This document shows positions 9,500-19,062 of a DNA stretch of 64,000 nt, piece after piece. Position 1 is the first letter of the stretch. The number at the start of each line of letters is the position of its first letter. Both the position numbers and the translations under genes were made by a program. The notes beneath the pieces were generated by a model. It was not told where the DNA came from and made no database searches. It saw only the letters and a list, made by a program, of their open reading frames with translations. This DNA comes from Lysinibacillus sp. FSL M8-0337. Lineage in GTDB: Bacteria > Bacillota > Bacilli > Bacillales_A > Planococcaceae. The DNA is taken from the NCBI RefSeq assembly GCF_038593855.1, contig NZ_CP151996.1:1674001-1738000 (forward strand), read 5' to 3'.

Positions 9500-10747
9500 A
9501 TGTCTTACGAAAATAAAATACTACAGATGAAAAAAATGCTTGGAAAAAAGGTGCAAAAACCAGTCGCTAATGAGCAATCAACGTATCAAAAGCCGGTTAT
9601 ACCAAACTATGTGAATCAGTGGGAGAAAGCTGGTCTTACGCGTATCGATAATGAGTTTGGTATTGTTTTTAAGCGACAAGTACATTATCCTTTCCATTAT
9701 CAGCACGGTCATTATCCATTACAGTCATTTTTTGACGCGCTAATTAAATGGCAATCCGCTGATTTTGATCATCCTTATGCATTAGATGTGGATGAAAATG
9801 TCCTGTTTTTTGATACAGAAACGACAGGATTAAAGGGTGTTGGAACACAAATTTTTCTTCTTGGTTTTTTAGAAGTGACCAAACACGATTTTGTATTAAC
9901 ACAATATGTCTTAGCTGATCCAGCACATGAAGCAGCCTTGCTGTTTGAGTCAAGGCTTTGGCAAAAAACAGCGACAATTATTACGTATAATGGCAAAAGC
10001 TTTGACTGGCCACAGTTAGAAACACGTTGGACACTCAACCAAAAAGTTTTACCTAAACTTCGTACCCAGCGCCAAATCGATTTATTGCATAGCTCGAAGC
10101 GATTATGGAAAAATGATATGGAGCGGTTGAAACTAAAATCAGTAGAAGAAGAAAAGCTTGGTTTCTCACGCGTTGGGGATATCCCAGGCCACTTAGCGCC
10201 AATTATTTACTTAGATGCTGTGAAAAGTGGTGTGCCAGATGCACTTATGAAGGTACTTGTTCATAACGAGTGGGATTTGTTGTCGCTCATTACCTTGTAT
10301 GTTCATTCCACTTACTTATTATTTGAACAATCGAGTGATGAATCAGCCAATACCTACACGAATATCGGGAAATGGTATGCTGATTTAAAGAAACGTCCAC
10401 AAAGTGTTAACGTTTTAGAAAAGGTAACAGCTCAATTTGATGCGCGTGAAGCGGGAAATGCCCAATTTTATCTTGCCATGCAACTTAAAAAAAATAAGCA
10501 GTATAGCGAAGCAGTTGATGCCTTCGTTGCTTCACTCCATTTTATAGAGCCACGAAAAAAGTTGCAGGCACTAGAACAACTAGCCATAATCTATGAGCAT
10601 CACTTAAAAGATATGAAACAGGCCCTTGTTTATACATTAGAAGGCATACAACTGATTACTTCGACTGAGGATTGGCGAATGGAACAAAAACAAAAATGGG
10701 AAATTTCTTGGGAAAAGAGATTGCACAGATTAGGAAATAAGCAATAA
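9500..10747 (+). CDS. mrfB: DEDDh 3'-5' exonuclease MrfB (YprB family)
   Basis: Metal-dependent exonuclease that works with MrfA in mitomycin damage repair in B. subtilis. The RNase-H-like exonuclease core shows FFDTETTG (DE), ITYNGKSFDWPQL (D) and HNEWDLLSL (H/D) with an intact catalytic set. The C-terminal third (about residues 275-400) is helical and TPR-like. ATG at 9500 (MSYENKILQMKK) is preferred over a GTG nine bases earlier because GAGTGAAG fits it as ribosome binding site, though weakly. It is transcribed apart from mrfA here. Confidence 0.9.
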   Translation: MSYENKILQMKKMLGKKVQKPVANEQSTYQKPVIPNYVNQWEKAGLTRIDNEFGIVFKRQVHYPFHYQHGHYPLQSFFDALIKWQSADFDHPYALDVDENVLFFDTETTGLKGVGTQIFLLGFLEVTKHDFVLTQYVLADPAHEAALLFESRLWQKTATIITYNGKSFDWPQLETRWTLNQKVLPKLRTQRQIDLLHSSKRLWKNDMERLKLKSVEEEKLGFSRVGDIPGHLAPIIYLDAVKSGVPDALMKVLVHNEWDLLSLITLYVHSTYLLFEQSSDESANTYTNIGKWYADLKKRPQSVNVLEKVTAQFDAREAGNAQFYLAMQLKKNKQYSEAVDAFVASLHFIEPRKKLQALEQLAIIYEHHLKDMKQALVYTLEGIQLITSTEDWRMEQKQKWEISWEKRLHRLGNKQ

Positions 10748-10783
10748 TTTCCCGGGGAAGCGCAAGAAACGACAAGTTTAGCC

Positions 10784-10812
10784 TTACAATTAATGTTTTC
10801 AGACGATATAAT
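10784..10812 (+). promoter_or_regulatory. Sigma-A-type promoter for gpsB
   Basis: TTACAA, 17-base spacer, TATAAT, about 50 bases upstream of gpsB. A second TATAAT at 10827-10832 lacks a good -35 element. Confidence 0.6.
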
Positions 10813-10868
10813 GTTATGAAATATGCTATAATGAATTCGTGTATGTAGTGCGAGGAAGGGCGATGTGT

Positions 10869-11168
10869 ATGGACATTAAATTAACTTCAAAAATGATTCT
10901 TGAAAAGGAATTTAAGAAAAATTTTAAAGGCTATAATGTAGAAGAGGTCGATTCTTTTCTTGATGAAATTATTCAAGATTATGAATCGTTTGAAAAAGTA
11001 GTTGCTCAATTAAGAGAAGAGAATAGACAACTAAAAGAAGAAATCGAGAATATACCAAAGAGACAACCACAACCAGCCGCATCCGCAGCGGGTACAACCA
11101 ACTTTGATATTCTAAAACGTCTTTCAAATTTAGAAAAACATGTATTTGGTAGTAAACTTTACGAATAA
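10869..11168 (+). CDS. gpsB: Cell division adaptor GpsB
   Basis: DivIVA-like coiled-coil protein that moves PBP1 between septum and side wall. The N-terminal DivIVA domain ([29 protein letters not shown] start, shown here only in part: [15 protein letters not shown]) is followed by a coiled coil and the conserved C-terminal trimer motif [17 protein letters not shown]. Length is about 99 residues, like B. subtilis GpsB. The start is either ATG 10869 or ATG 10863; the GAGGAAGGG site can serve both. It lies immediately upstream of rnpB, as in B. subtilis. Confidence 0.95.
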   Translation: MDIKLTSKMILEKEFKKNFKGYNVEEVDSFLDEIIQDYESFEKVVAQLREENRQLKEEIENIPKRQPQPAASAAGTTNFDILKRLSNLEKHVFGSKLYE

Positions 11169-11183
11169 TTTTTATCATTTACA

Positions 11184-11212
11184 TTGTATTTATCATAAAA
11201 GTCTAGTATAAT
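11184..11212 (+). promoter_or_regulatory. Sigma-A promoter of rnpB
   Basis: TTGTAT, 17-base spacer, TATAAT. The expected start about 7-9 bases downstream coincides with the predicted 5' end of the RNase P RNA. Confidence 0.8.
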
Positions 11213-11220
11213 CTTCGTAT

Positions 11221-11616
11221 CATCATGAAATTCGAGTAATCGCTGCGGCGCTAGACGTCGTAGAGGAAAGTCCATGCTCACACGGTTCTGCGATGGCCGT
11301 AGTGTTCGTGCTTACTGAAAAAATAAGGTAAGGCAGCTTAAAGCTGACGGCGGAAGGAAGACCTAAGTCTATTGGATATGGTCGACACTTCCTGAAAGTG
11401 CCACAGTGACGAAGCTTGTTTGGAAACATACAAGGTGGAACGAGGTAAACCCCACGAGTGAGAAACCCAAATTATGGTAGGGGCACTCTCTTGAAGGAAT
11501 TGAACGGATAGAGGGACAGAGTTCGCTCTGTAGATAGATGATTACTACCCGGTCGTACGAGGCGTAAGCTGTTTGAGTACTCGGGAACAAAACATGGCTT
11601 ATTGAATTTTTTGATG
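11221..11616 (+). ncRNA. rnpB: RNase P RNA (Bacillus class B)
   Basis: Catalytic RNA of RNase P, which matures tRNA 5' ends. Conserved blocks in order: GAGTAATCGCTGCGG, GTAGAGGAAAGTCCATGCTC, CGTAGTGTTCGTGC, GCTGACGGC, GAAAGTGCCACAGTGACGAAG, GTGGAACGAGGTAAACCCC, GAGAAACCCAAATTATGGTA, ATAGATGATTACTACC and GAACAAAACATGGCTTA. The ends were set by P1 pairing of CATCATGAAATTC with GAATTTTTTGATG. Length about 396, normal for this class. Confidence 0.95.
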
Positions 11617-11637
11617 CTTATCTACGAAATAACAAGC

Positions 11638-11668
11638 GCTCTCCAATTCGGTGGAGAGCTTTTCTTTT
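11638..11668 (+). terminator. Terminator of rnpB
   Basis: GCTCTCC/GGAGAGC stem with 8-base loop followed by TTTTCTTTT. Confidence 0.85.
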
Positions 11669-11886
11669 GAACTAATAAAAGAAGTAACTGTTACTTAACG
11701 ATGTCTAGTCATACGCGATATAGGCCTGAGGTAATGTGAATACCATGGATTGTGCCTTTGTCGATACGCTTCGAAGTTATAACATCACCGTTATCGTATG
11801 AACGCGACATACATACCTACTAAATGAGTAGGAACGCGCTTTTCTAAAAATAAGGGTAGTATCGATAAATAGGATGGAGCGGAAAT

Positions 11887-13626
11887 ATGGGCGGAGTAAT
11901 TACTAATCTGGATAAGATTAATTCGATTTCTAAATACCCCACTTCCTTACTGAAGAAAATTTTTGAAAATGTATCTGAAGGCATTATGATTACGGATAAA
12001 CATAAAAAAATAGAGATGGTTAATCCAGCATTTGAATTCGTTACAGGCTATAAACGCGATGAAGTGATAGGAAAAACGCCCGCGGTATTGCAGTCAGGTG
12101 TACATGAGTTATCATTCTATTTGACAATGTGGGAAAAGATACGACAAGAAGGAATATGGCAAGGGGAAATTTGGAATCGTCGTAAAACAGGAGATGTGTA
12201 TCCTGAATGGTTAACAATTGTTAGCATAACGAATGATAGTGGAGAAATTACTAACTATTGTGGCATTTTCTCAGATTTATCTGAAAGAAAAATAGTAGAA
12301 AATGAACTAGAAAAACGTTTGTTAACTGATTCATTAACAGATGTATCGAATCGATTTGCTTATATTGAGAGAATGGATAGCTTACTGGAATCGTCTTCTA
12401 CTATTTCTCATTCAGTACAGCATGCTGTCTATTTCTTGGATTTGGACAGATTTAAACAAATAAATGATACTTTAGGGCATGCGGTGGGAGATACGATTCT
12501 GATAGAAGCAGCAAGACGTATTCAAACATTGCTCAAAAACAAAGATATCATTGCAAGATACGGTGGAGATGAATTTATCGTCACATTGACGAATGTAAAA
12601 AATGTTCGCGAAGCAGCAAAATTTGCAGAGCAAATTATTGCTATTATGGAACAGCCAATGAACATTAATGGACAAGAAATTTTTGTTTCAACAAGCATTG
12701 GCGTAAGTATGTATCCGGCTGATGGCGAAACATCCGAGCAACTTATTACTTGTGCAGATAAGGCGATGACCTATTCCAAAAAGAATGGTCTTAACGGCTA
12801 TTCGTTTTATTTTGATGAATTACAAACAGACACGCAGCGCGTTCTTTTGTTAGATTCTGAATTGCGTAGAGCGATTGAAAATCGTGAATTTGAGTTGCAT
12901 TTCCAACCTAAAATTATGTTGGAAAACGAACATATACAAGGACTAGAGGCGCTTGTTCGCTGGAATAATGAGCGACTTGGCTTTGTATCACCTGCAGAAT
13001 TTATTCCTTATGCGGAAGAAACGGGCCTTATCATTCCTTTAAGTGAAGTAATTATTGAGAAAGCATGTGAAGCTGCAGCTAAGTTACAACAATTTGGTCG
13101 CAAAATACCGATTGCTATCAATATTTCGAGCATTCATTTTAAACAGCAAAACTTTTTAGAGTCCATTCAAACAATATTAGAACGTTATAACACCTCTGCC
13201 AATAATTTTGAAATAGAGGTTACAGAACGCACTGTTATGAATAGTGCAACGGAAACGGTAAGCAAGCTTGTCCGTTTAAAGCAGCTTGGCTTTAAAATCT
13301 CTATTGATGACTTTGGTACAGGCTATTCATCATTGAGCTATTTAGTTCGATTCCCACTCGACTGTTTAAAAATCGACCGTAGCTTTATTCAGCATATTTG
13401 CTCGCTCGATGAAAAACAGGCAGTTGTAGATGCTATTATTCAAATGTCACATCGTCTAAAAATGAAAGTTGTAGCAGAAGGTGTAGAACAAGCGCAACAA
13501 GTGGATATACTACGGAAAATGAACTGTGATATTATCCAAGGCTATTATTACAGCAAACCATTACCACTTCCCGAATTGCTGGAGTATATTGAGTATTGGG
13601 AAATTGAACATCAAGGAAGGAAATAA
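11887..13626 (+). CDS. PAS-GGDEF-EAL cyclic-di-GMP turnover protein
   Basis: Cytoplasmic signalling protein, 579 residues, no membrane segment. An N-terminal PAS domain (about 20-135, with FENVSEGIMITD, NPAFEFVTGY and NYCGIFSDLSERK) precedes a GGDEF domain (about 145-310) with an intact RYGGDEF active site. The EAL domain (about 325-570) has EALVRW, DDFGTGYSSLSYL and AEGVE, so both cyclase and phosphodiesterase residues look intact. Net activity cannot be told from sequence. Good GGATGGAGCGG site before the ATG. The next gene starts four bases after its stop. Confidence 0.93.
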   Translation: MGGVITNLDKINSISKYPTSLLKKIFENVSEGIMITDKHKKIEMVNPAFEFVTGYKRDEVIGKTPAVLQSGVHELSFYLTMWEKIRQEGIWQGEIWNRRKTGDVYPEWLTIVSITNDSGEITNYCGIFSDLSERKIVENELEKRLLTDSLTDVSNRFAYIERMDSLLESSSTISHSVQHAVYFLDLDRFKQINDTLGHAVGDTILIEAARRIQTLLKNKDIIARYGGDEFIVTLTNVKNVREAAKFAEQIIAIMEQPMNINGQEIFVSTSIGVSMYPADGETSEQLITCADKAMTYSKKNGLNGYSFYFDELQTDTQRVLLLDSELRRAIENREFELHFQPKIMLENEHIQGLEALVRWNNERLGFVSPAEFIPYAEETGLIIPLSEVIIEKACEAAAKLQQFGRKIPIAINISSIHFKQQNFLESIQTILERYNTSANNFEIEVTERTVMNSATETVSKLVRLKQLGFKISIDDFGTGYSSLSYLVRFPLDCLKIDRSFIQHICSLDEKQAVVDAIIQMSHRLKMKVVAEGVEQAQQVDILRKMNCDIIQGYYYSKPLPLPELLEYIEYWEIEHQGRK

Positions 13627-13629
13627 TGT

Positions 13630-14766
13630 ATGGCAAACTATAAATTAGTCGCAACGGCTGCAATGGGCTTAGAAGCGATTGTAGCACAAGAAGTACAGGC
13701 ACTCGGTTATACAACGACAGTCGAAAATGGCAAAGTTTATTTTGAGGGTGATGAAACGGCCATTGCTCGTGCCAACTTATGGTTACGTGTAGCAGATCGA
13801 GTAAAAATTGTTGTAGGACAATTTCCTGCAAAGTCTTTTGAACAATTGTTTGAAAGTGTGAAGGCATTACCATGGGAAAAATATTTACCGGTGGATGCAT
13901 CTTTCCCTGTTTCAGGGAAATCAGTAAAATCTAAATTATTTAGTGTGCCAGATTGCCAAGCGATTACCAAAAAAGCAATTGTAGAACGCATGAAGCAGCA
14001 TTACAAACGCCTTGGTTTTTTAGATGAATCAGGGGCAACATACAAAATCGAAGTTTCAATCTTAAAAGATGTGGCTACACTTACTATTGATACTTCTGGC
14101 GCTGGCTTACATAAGCGGGGCTACCGACAAGCGCAAGGGGAAGCACCGCTAAAAGAAACATTAGCCGCTGCACTTGTTCAGATTTCTAAATGGAATCCGA
14201 ACCGTCCGTTTGTCGATCCATTTTGTGGTTCAGGTACAATTGCCCTAGAAGCAGCAATGTATGGACAAAATATTGCACCAGGTTATAATCGAGAATTTAT
14301 TTCTGAAAGTTGGCCGTGGATGAAAGCGAAAATTTGGGATGCTGTGCGAGATGAAGCGGATAGTATAGCCAACTATGACCAACCACTTGAAATAATTGGA
14401 TCAGATATTGACCACCGCATGGTAAGTATTGCACAAGAAAATGCGCTAGAAGCAGGATTTGGGGATATTATTACGTTTAAACAAATGCAAGCTCGTGATT
14501 TTACAACACAGCTAACAGATGGTGTAATGATTGGGAACCCTCCATATGGAGAGCGTATAGGCGATGTAGAAGTTGTGGAACAAGTAATTCGTGATTTAGG
14601 ACAAGTCATGAAAAACTACCCAACTTGGTCGGTATACATGCTATCCTCCATGAAAAACTTCGAAGAATTATACGGTCGTCAAACAACAAAAAAACGTAAA
14701 TTATTCAATGGTTTTATTGAAACGAATTATTATCAATATTGGGGACAAAAGTCCAAGAGAGACTAA
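13630..14766 (+). CDS. ypsC: THUMP-domain RNA methyltransferase (YpsC, RlmL/RlmK-like)
   Basis: SAM-dependent methyltransferase, probably for a guanine N2 in 23S rRNA by analogy with RlmL (inference). THUMP domain about residues 45-155; Rossmann methylase domain about 165-370 with SAM motif VDPFCGSGTIALEAA and catalytic NPPYGER. 378 residues, normal for the Bacillus homologue. It follows rnpB in B. subtilis; here a GGDEF-EAL gene has been placed between them. Confidence 0.9.
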   Translation: MANYKLVATAAMGLEAIVAQEVQALGYTTTVENGKVYFEGDETAIARANLWLRVADRVKIVVGQFPAKSFEQLFESVKALPWEKYLPVDASFPVSGKSVKSKLFSVPDCQAITKKAIVERMKQHYKRLGFLDESGATYKIEVSILKDVATLTIDTSGAGLHKRGYRQAQGEAPLKETLAAALVQISKWNPNRPFVDPFCGSGTIALEAAMYGQNIAPGYNREFISESWPWMKAKIWDAVRDEADSIANYDQPLEIIGSDIDHRMVSIAQENALEAGFGDIITFKQMQARDFTTQLTDGVMIGNPPYGERIGDVEVVEQVIRDLGQVMKNYPTWSVYMLSSMKNFEELYGRQTTKKRKLFNGFIETNYYQYWGQKSKRD

Positions 14767-14773
14767 CTAGAAT

Positions 14774-14812
14774 AACGGAAGATAAGATTTTTTCTTATCT
14801 TCCGTTTCGTCG
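14774..14812 (+). terminator. Terminator after ypsC
   Basis: Perfect 13-bp stem AACGGAAGATAAG/CTTATCTTCCGTT with a 7-base T-rich loop; only a weak T tract follows. Confidence 0.7.
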
Positions 14813-14850
14813 CGTATAATAGGAACAGATTGTATGAGGGGGAACGTCAA

Positions 14851-16758
14851 TTGCGTAAATCTTTACCATTTGCATTAACGAAGGATCGCTCATTTTTCGA
14901 GTCATTAGGTGACTGGATGGGCGATGTCCTTTATGATGAATTACCAGAAAAAGGATTTGAATGCCGTGATGAGCAAATTTTCATGGCCTATCAAATTGAA
15001 CAGGCGCTAAAAGAAAAAAATGTGTTATTTGCTGAAGCTGGAGTAGGAACAGGAAAAACGATTGCTTATTTACTGCCGGCTGTATCCTATGCACGCTATA
15101 CAGGTAAGCCAGCGCTCATTGCCTGTGCAGATGAAACATTAATCGACCAGCTCGTGAAAGAGGGCGGCGATATTTATAAATTACAAAAAACACTCGGTTT
15201 AGAAATTGATGTCCGTTTAGCAAAATCACGTGATCAATATTTATGCTTAAAGCGTTTCGAAGAAGCAGAAAAAGTCGAAACGGATGAGTGGATCGATGAT
15301 ATTGCTTTTTCAATTCCCGATGGTGTATATGCACAAGGCTCAATGATTGCAGTGCAACCATATGGTGATCGCAGTGATTATCCGACGGTTAGTGATGAAG
15401 ATTGGCATAAAGTAAATTATAATGCAATCATGCAATGTTCAGTATGTGATTTGCGTAATCGTTGTGGCCAAACATTACATCGTGCACATTATCGTAAATC
15501 AACGGATTTAATTATTTGTTCGCAAGACTTTTTAATGGAGCATTTAGCAACGAAAGAGTCCCGTGAACGTGAAGGGCAATTAGCGTTACTTCCTGAAGTA
15601 TCAATGATGGTGCTAGATGAAGGGCATTTATTGGAATATGCGGCGCAAAAGGCAATGACATATAAGGTGCAGGCAACGACGATTGTCCCTCTGTTAGAGC
15701 GTTTAATGGTAGATGGGGTACGTGAACGAACTTTGTATGCAATGGAAAAATTGCAAGACGATCACGAACTATTTTTCGATCAGTTACGTGATGATATTGT
15801 GGCGTCTGAGGAAGAACGGAAGCGTATTAATAAATCTGCAACACTTTTAAAGTATGGTAAACAATTGATTGCCGATGTAGATGTACTTCTAGAAGAATTT
15901 GTTTTTGAATCAGAAATGTATATGATTCCAGAGTATGAGTTAAATATGGCAGAAGAATATTTGGAGCAATATCAAGCGTCACTTCGCATTTTTACGGCAC
16001 AAGGTGATGCTGTTGACTGGTTAGAGGAAACAGATGGTGAAGAAACACTGGTTATTATGCCACGACTGATTACAGAAGTTTTAGAAGAAAAGTTATTCTC
16101 TAAAAAGCTTCCAATCGTATTTTCTTCTGCAACATTATCTGTCAATAAGGATTTCTCGTATATTGCTTATAGTCTTGGTATCCATAATTACCAATCTTTC
16201 TCAGTTCCATCACCATTTGATTATGAAGCAGTGATGAGAATTTATTTACATGAGCTATCTCAAAATAATAAAACAGCCCGTGTCCAACAATTGTTGCGAG
16301 ACGGTGAGAAAACATTAATATTATTCAAATCAAAACAAGCGATGTTAAACTTTAAAGCAGAATTACCGCTAATGGAGCGCATGTATGTGGCGTTTGAAGG
16401 AGATCGTGAACTATCAGCTATTGTTCGTGATTTCCAAGAAGATACTGTCAAAACGCTATGCTCCTACCATTTATGGGAAGGTTTAGATTTGCCAGAAGAG
16501 GCGCTAACACGTGTTATCATTTATGACTTGCCTTTCCCACCACATGATCCATTATTTGACGCAAAACGGACGTTTGCTGAAAATCCGTATGAAGAAGTAG
16601 AGTTACCATTTATGCAATTGCGTTTGCAACAAGGAATGGGACGATTAATTCGCACATCGAATGATCATGGCGATATTCATATATTGTTAAATGAGGAAGA
16701 AGCGAAACAGCAGAAAACATTTGAAAATATTTTAGCAGTGACACCAGAAATAAAGTAA
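14851..16758 (+). CDS. ypvA: DinG/XPD-type DNA helicase YpvA
   Basis: Superfamily 2 helicase of the DinG/Rad3 group. Walker A AGVGTGKT (about residue 67), DEAH-type box VLDEGH, motif VI QGMGRLIR and SSATLS. Four Cys between motif I and II (YLCLKRF, then CSVCDLRNRC) match the 4Fe-4S domain of XPD-like helicases. The TTG at 14851 is chosen over the TTG at 14830 because GAGGGGGA sits seven bases before it and the earlier start would overlap that site. It follows ypsC, as in B. subtilis. Confidence 0.9.
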   Translation: MRKSLPFALTKDRSFFESLGDWMGDVLYDELPEKGFECRDEQIFMAYQIEQALKEKNVLFAEAGVGTGKTIAYLLPAVSYARYTGKPALIACADETLIDQLVKEGGDIYKLQKTLGLEIDVRLAKSRDQYLCLKRFEEAEKVETDEWIDDIAFSIPDGVYAQGSMIAVQPYGDRSDYPTVSDEDWHKVNYNAIMQCSVCDLRNRCGQTLHRAHYRKSTDLIICSQDFLMEHLATKESREREGQLALLPEVSMMVLDEGHLLEYAAQKAMTYKVQATTIVPLLERLMVDGVRERTLYAMEKLQDDHELFFDQLRDDIVASEEERKRINKSATLLKYGKQLIADVDVLLEEFVFESEMYMIPEYELNMAEEYLEQYQASLRIFTAQGDAVDWLEETDGEETLVIMPRLITEVLEEKLFSKKLPIVFSSATLSVNKDFSYIAYSLGIHNYQSFSVPSPFDYEAVMRIYLHELSQNNKTARVQQLLRDGEKTLILFKSKQAMLNFKAELPLMERMYVAFEGDRELSAIVRDFQEDTVKTLCSYHLWEGLDLPEEALTRVIIYDLPFPPHDPLFDAKRTFAENPYEEVELPFMQLRLQQGMGRLIRTSNDHGDIHILLNEEEAKQQKTFENILAVTPEIK

Positions 16759-16759
16759 C

Positions 16760-16797
16760 AAAAAGCGAGTTTGCCATTGGCGCAAACTCGCTTTTTG
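16760..16797 (+). terminator. Terminator after ypvA
   Basis: 14-bp stem AAAAAGCGAGTTTG/CAAACTCGCTTTTT around a 9-base loop. Confidence 0.85.
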
Positions 16798-16924
16798 TTA
16801 TTTTAAAATAATAATTATTGTGTCGCTTTTAGAGATTGTCGAAAAAAGTGTTGAATATTTCTGTTTTAAACTATATAGTTCTTTGTAATGCAATGAATTT
16901 TATTAAATATAAAAATTTTTCTTC

Positions 16925-16954
16925 TTGAAAATAATTTTGCAAAAGGTTTATAAT
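16925..16954 (+). promoter_or_regulatory. Promoter of the eut locus
   Basis: TTGAAA, 18-base spacer, TATAAT, about 60 bases before eutW. The short leader shows no terminator or long structured element, so transcription of the sensor pair looks constitutive at this point. Confidence 0.65.
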
Positions 16955-17012
16955 GATGACAAGAAATTTTAAGGAATAGTCACAATCACTGTTGAGTATT
17001 CTATGATAGGGG

Positions 17013-18443
17013 GTGGACCTGTCGAGCATTCAATCGTTGTGTAGTAAATATACAAGCTTATCAGGTAAGGATATCGAGAAGTTAGTAGAAATAGAAACTA
17101 CACTATCTTATTATGCTGAGTTGACAGATTGCTATATGTTTATAGATTGTATGATGGAAAATTTACCACATGCAATTGTTGTAGCAGAGGCATTCCCTAC
17201 AAAAGAAATTGGTTTATACGAAAAATCAGTGATTGGAAAATTTGTCTTTGAAAGCTTCGAGCCAGCAGTATTTGCAGCTTTTAAGCATAAAGAAAGATCA
17301 TCCATTTCGAGAGCAATCACACAGGAAGGTCTAACTGTAGAACAAAACGTTGTCCCCCTCTTTAATGATGATGGACAGGTTATCGCCGTGTTGATTCAAG
17401 AAAAAAAGGTTAAGATGCAAACTGCACCAAAGGATGATTTTCAAAATATGCCTTTTGCATTAATTGAGCATATCGTCGAACCCAACGCGCAGCCAATTCC
17501 AGTTGTATCTGATTTATTAGTAGAGTCAATTATTCTGACAAATCATGAAAATAAGGTCATTTATAGCAATCCTGCAGGATACCGATTTATAACGGAACTT
17601 TCAGGACTAGAAAATTTTGATAATATTGCTTTGGATAAAATATTGCCTTTTTTACAAGAGGTCTACGATAAAGGCGACGATGTCTTTTTCTTAGAAATTA
17701 CGATTGATCGTAAATCTTTTATTGTGAAAAAGATTCCAATCCGCAGTCAAAATGATAAAGTGACACTGCTTATTATTCATGATCTAACAGAGCTAAAGCT
17801 GAAAGAAAATGAACTGATGATGAAAACATTTGCTATACGGGAAATTCACCATCGTGTAAAAAATAATTTACAAACGGTTACAAGCTTATTGCGACTGCAA
17901 ATGCGCAATGACCTAGCAGCTTCAAATGCAAGTGCTTTTCAGGAAGCATTAAACCGCATTTATAGTATTTCTTCTGTTTACGAACTTATTTTAGAAAATG
18001 AGGATAATGCGGAAGAAAAAGTGGATGTTATCGCTTTGTCTAAAAAGATCGGGTATAAAATGGTTGGCACTTCTCATACAGCAGCCATTCAATTAATCTT
18101 CCATCATGATGAACTACAGCTATATTGTCATGCTAAAAAGGCGGTTTCACTCGCATTAATTATTTGTGAGTTATTACAAAATGCTTTAAAGTATGCTTTT
18201 ATCGATCGTGAGGAAGGAACCATTGATATAAAATTTCTTCAGGATGCATCTTTTATTTCACTTCATATTTCCGACAACGGCGTTGGGATGCAAGAGGTGA
18301 AGGCATCTTTTGGAATGGAGATTATTACAAGACTTGTTGAATATGATTTAGCTGGCACATTTACAATTATCCCTAGTGAACAAGGTACACATACTCAAAT
18401 TCAGTTTCCTGTAAGTGAGGAGGTATTTATCCTAAATGACTAG
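17013..18443 (+). CDS. eutW: Ethanolamine-sensing histidine kinase EutW
   Basis: Soluble sensor kinase for EutV. The N-terminal sensor part begins SIQSLCSKYT and has the EutW-type TDCYMFIDCMME region; a PAS-like segment lies at about 165-265. The HisKA_2 box REIHHRVKNNLQ (phospho-His about residue 280) precedes the HATPase domain with ELLQNALKYA and DNGVGM. The GTG start at 17013 follows conserved alignment length but its ribosome binding site (ATAGGGGG) is crowded, so the start is uncertain by a few codons. The last 8 bases overlap eutV. Confidence 0.9.
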   Translation: MDLSSIQSLCSKYTSLSGKDIEKLVEIETTLSYYAELTDCYMFIDCMMENLPHAIVVAEAFPTKEIGLYEKSVIGKFVFESFEPAVFAAFKHKERSSISRAITQEGLTVEQNVVPLFNDDGQVIAVLIQEKKVKMQTAPKDDFQNMPFALIEHIVEPNAQPIPVVSDLLVESIILTNHENKVIYSNPAGYRFITELSGLENFDNIALDKILPFLQEVYDKGDDVFFLEITIDRKSFIVKKIPIRSQNDKVTLLIIHDLTELKLKENELMMKTFAIREIHHRVKNNLQTVTSLLRLQMRNDLAASNASAFQEALNRIYSISSVYELILENEDNAEEKVDVIALSKKIGYKMVGTSHTAAIQLIFHHDELQLYCHAKKAVSLALIICELLQNALKYAFIDREEGTIDIKFLQDASFISLHISDNGVGMQEVKASFGMEIITRLVEYDLAGTFTIIPSEQGTHTQIQFPVSEEVFILND

Positions 18444-19014
18444 GAAAGTTATGATTGTCGAAGATGAATCACTTATTGCAATTGATTTGAAGTTTATGCT
18501 AGAAGATAATGGTTACGAAGTAGTAGCGCAGGCAAATAATGGCGAATCTGCAATTGAACTAGCTTATACACATAAGCCTCAGCTAATACTAATGGACATC
18601 AAAATGCCGAAGCTAGATGGACTAAAGGCGAGTAAAATTATTGAACAACAGCTCGGTATACCAGTGCTTTTTATATCTGCTTATAGTGAAAAAGAATTGT
18701 TATTGTACATGAAACAGGATAATATTTTAGGGTATGTTATGAAACCGTTTTCTGAGAAAAATGTCCTACCAGCGTTGGAAGTGGCGTTTCATCAAATCGA
18801 TAAATTTAACCGCTTAAACGGAGAATTATTGCATAAGCAAAGCGAAATAGAAAAGCGAAAAGTCATCGAACGAGCGAAAGGTTTACTGATGCAAGCAGAA
18901 AATCTTAGTGAAGACGAGGCTTATAAAAAAATTCGCAATGAGAGTATGCAAAGTCAACAGGAAATGGTAACAATTGCAAAACGAATTATAAATACATTAC
19001 AAGTAAATAGATGA
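18436..19014 (+). CDS. eutV: ANTAR-type response regulator EutV (transcription antiterminator)
   Basis: Receiver domain (1-120) with acidic pocket VEDE, phosphoacceptor in LILMDIKMP (about Asp54) and the switch Lys in MKPFSEK. A short coiled linker leads to a C-terminal ANTAR domain (about 137-190; ERAKGLLMQ, SEDEAYKKIR). Known EutV proteins bind paired hairpins in eut leader RNAs and stop terminator formation. ATG with AGTGAGGAGG upstream. A terminator lies directly after it and before eutH. Confidence 0.94.
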   Translation: MTRKVMIVEDESLIAIDLKFMLEDNGYEVVAQANNGESAIELAYTHKPQLILMDIKMPKLDGLKASKIIEQQLGIPVLFISAYSEKELLLYMKQDNILGYVMKPFSEKNVLPALEVAFHQIDKFNRLNGELLHKQSEIEKRKVIERAKGLLMQAENLSEDEAYKKIRNESMQSQQEMVTIAKRIINTLQVNR

Positions 19015-19020
19015 AGCAAA

Positions 19021-19062
19021 GACGCTTTAAAGAGAATTTTTCTTTAATGCGTCTTTTTTTTA
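19021..19062 (+). terminator. Terminator between eutV and eutH; candidate EutV antitermination site
   Basis: GACGC/GCGTC outer stem and TTTAAAGA/TCTTTAA inner stem with one mismatch, followed by eight T. It separates the regulators from all structural eut genes. Confidence 0.8.

Noticed and set aside
11669..11886. Possible c-di-GMP riboswitch upstream of the GGDEF-EAL gene
   Set aside because: The leader has a small CCTACT/AGTAGG hairpin but none of the GEMM consensus loops.
16797..17012. Cobalamin riboswitch in the eut leader
   Set aside because: The leader between the promoter and eutW is only about 60 bases and lacks the B12-box and the multi-stem structure.
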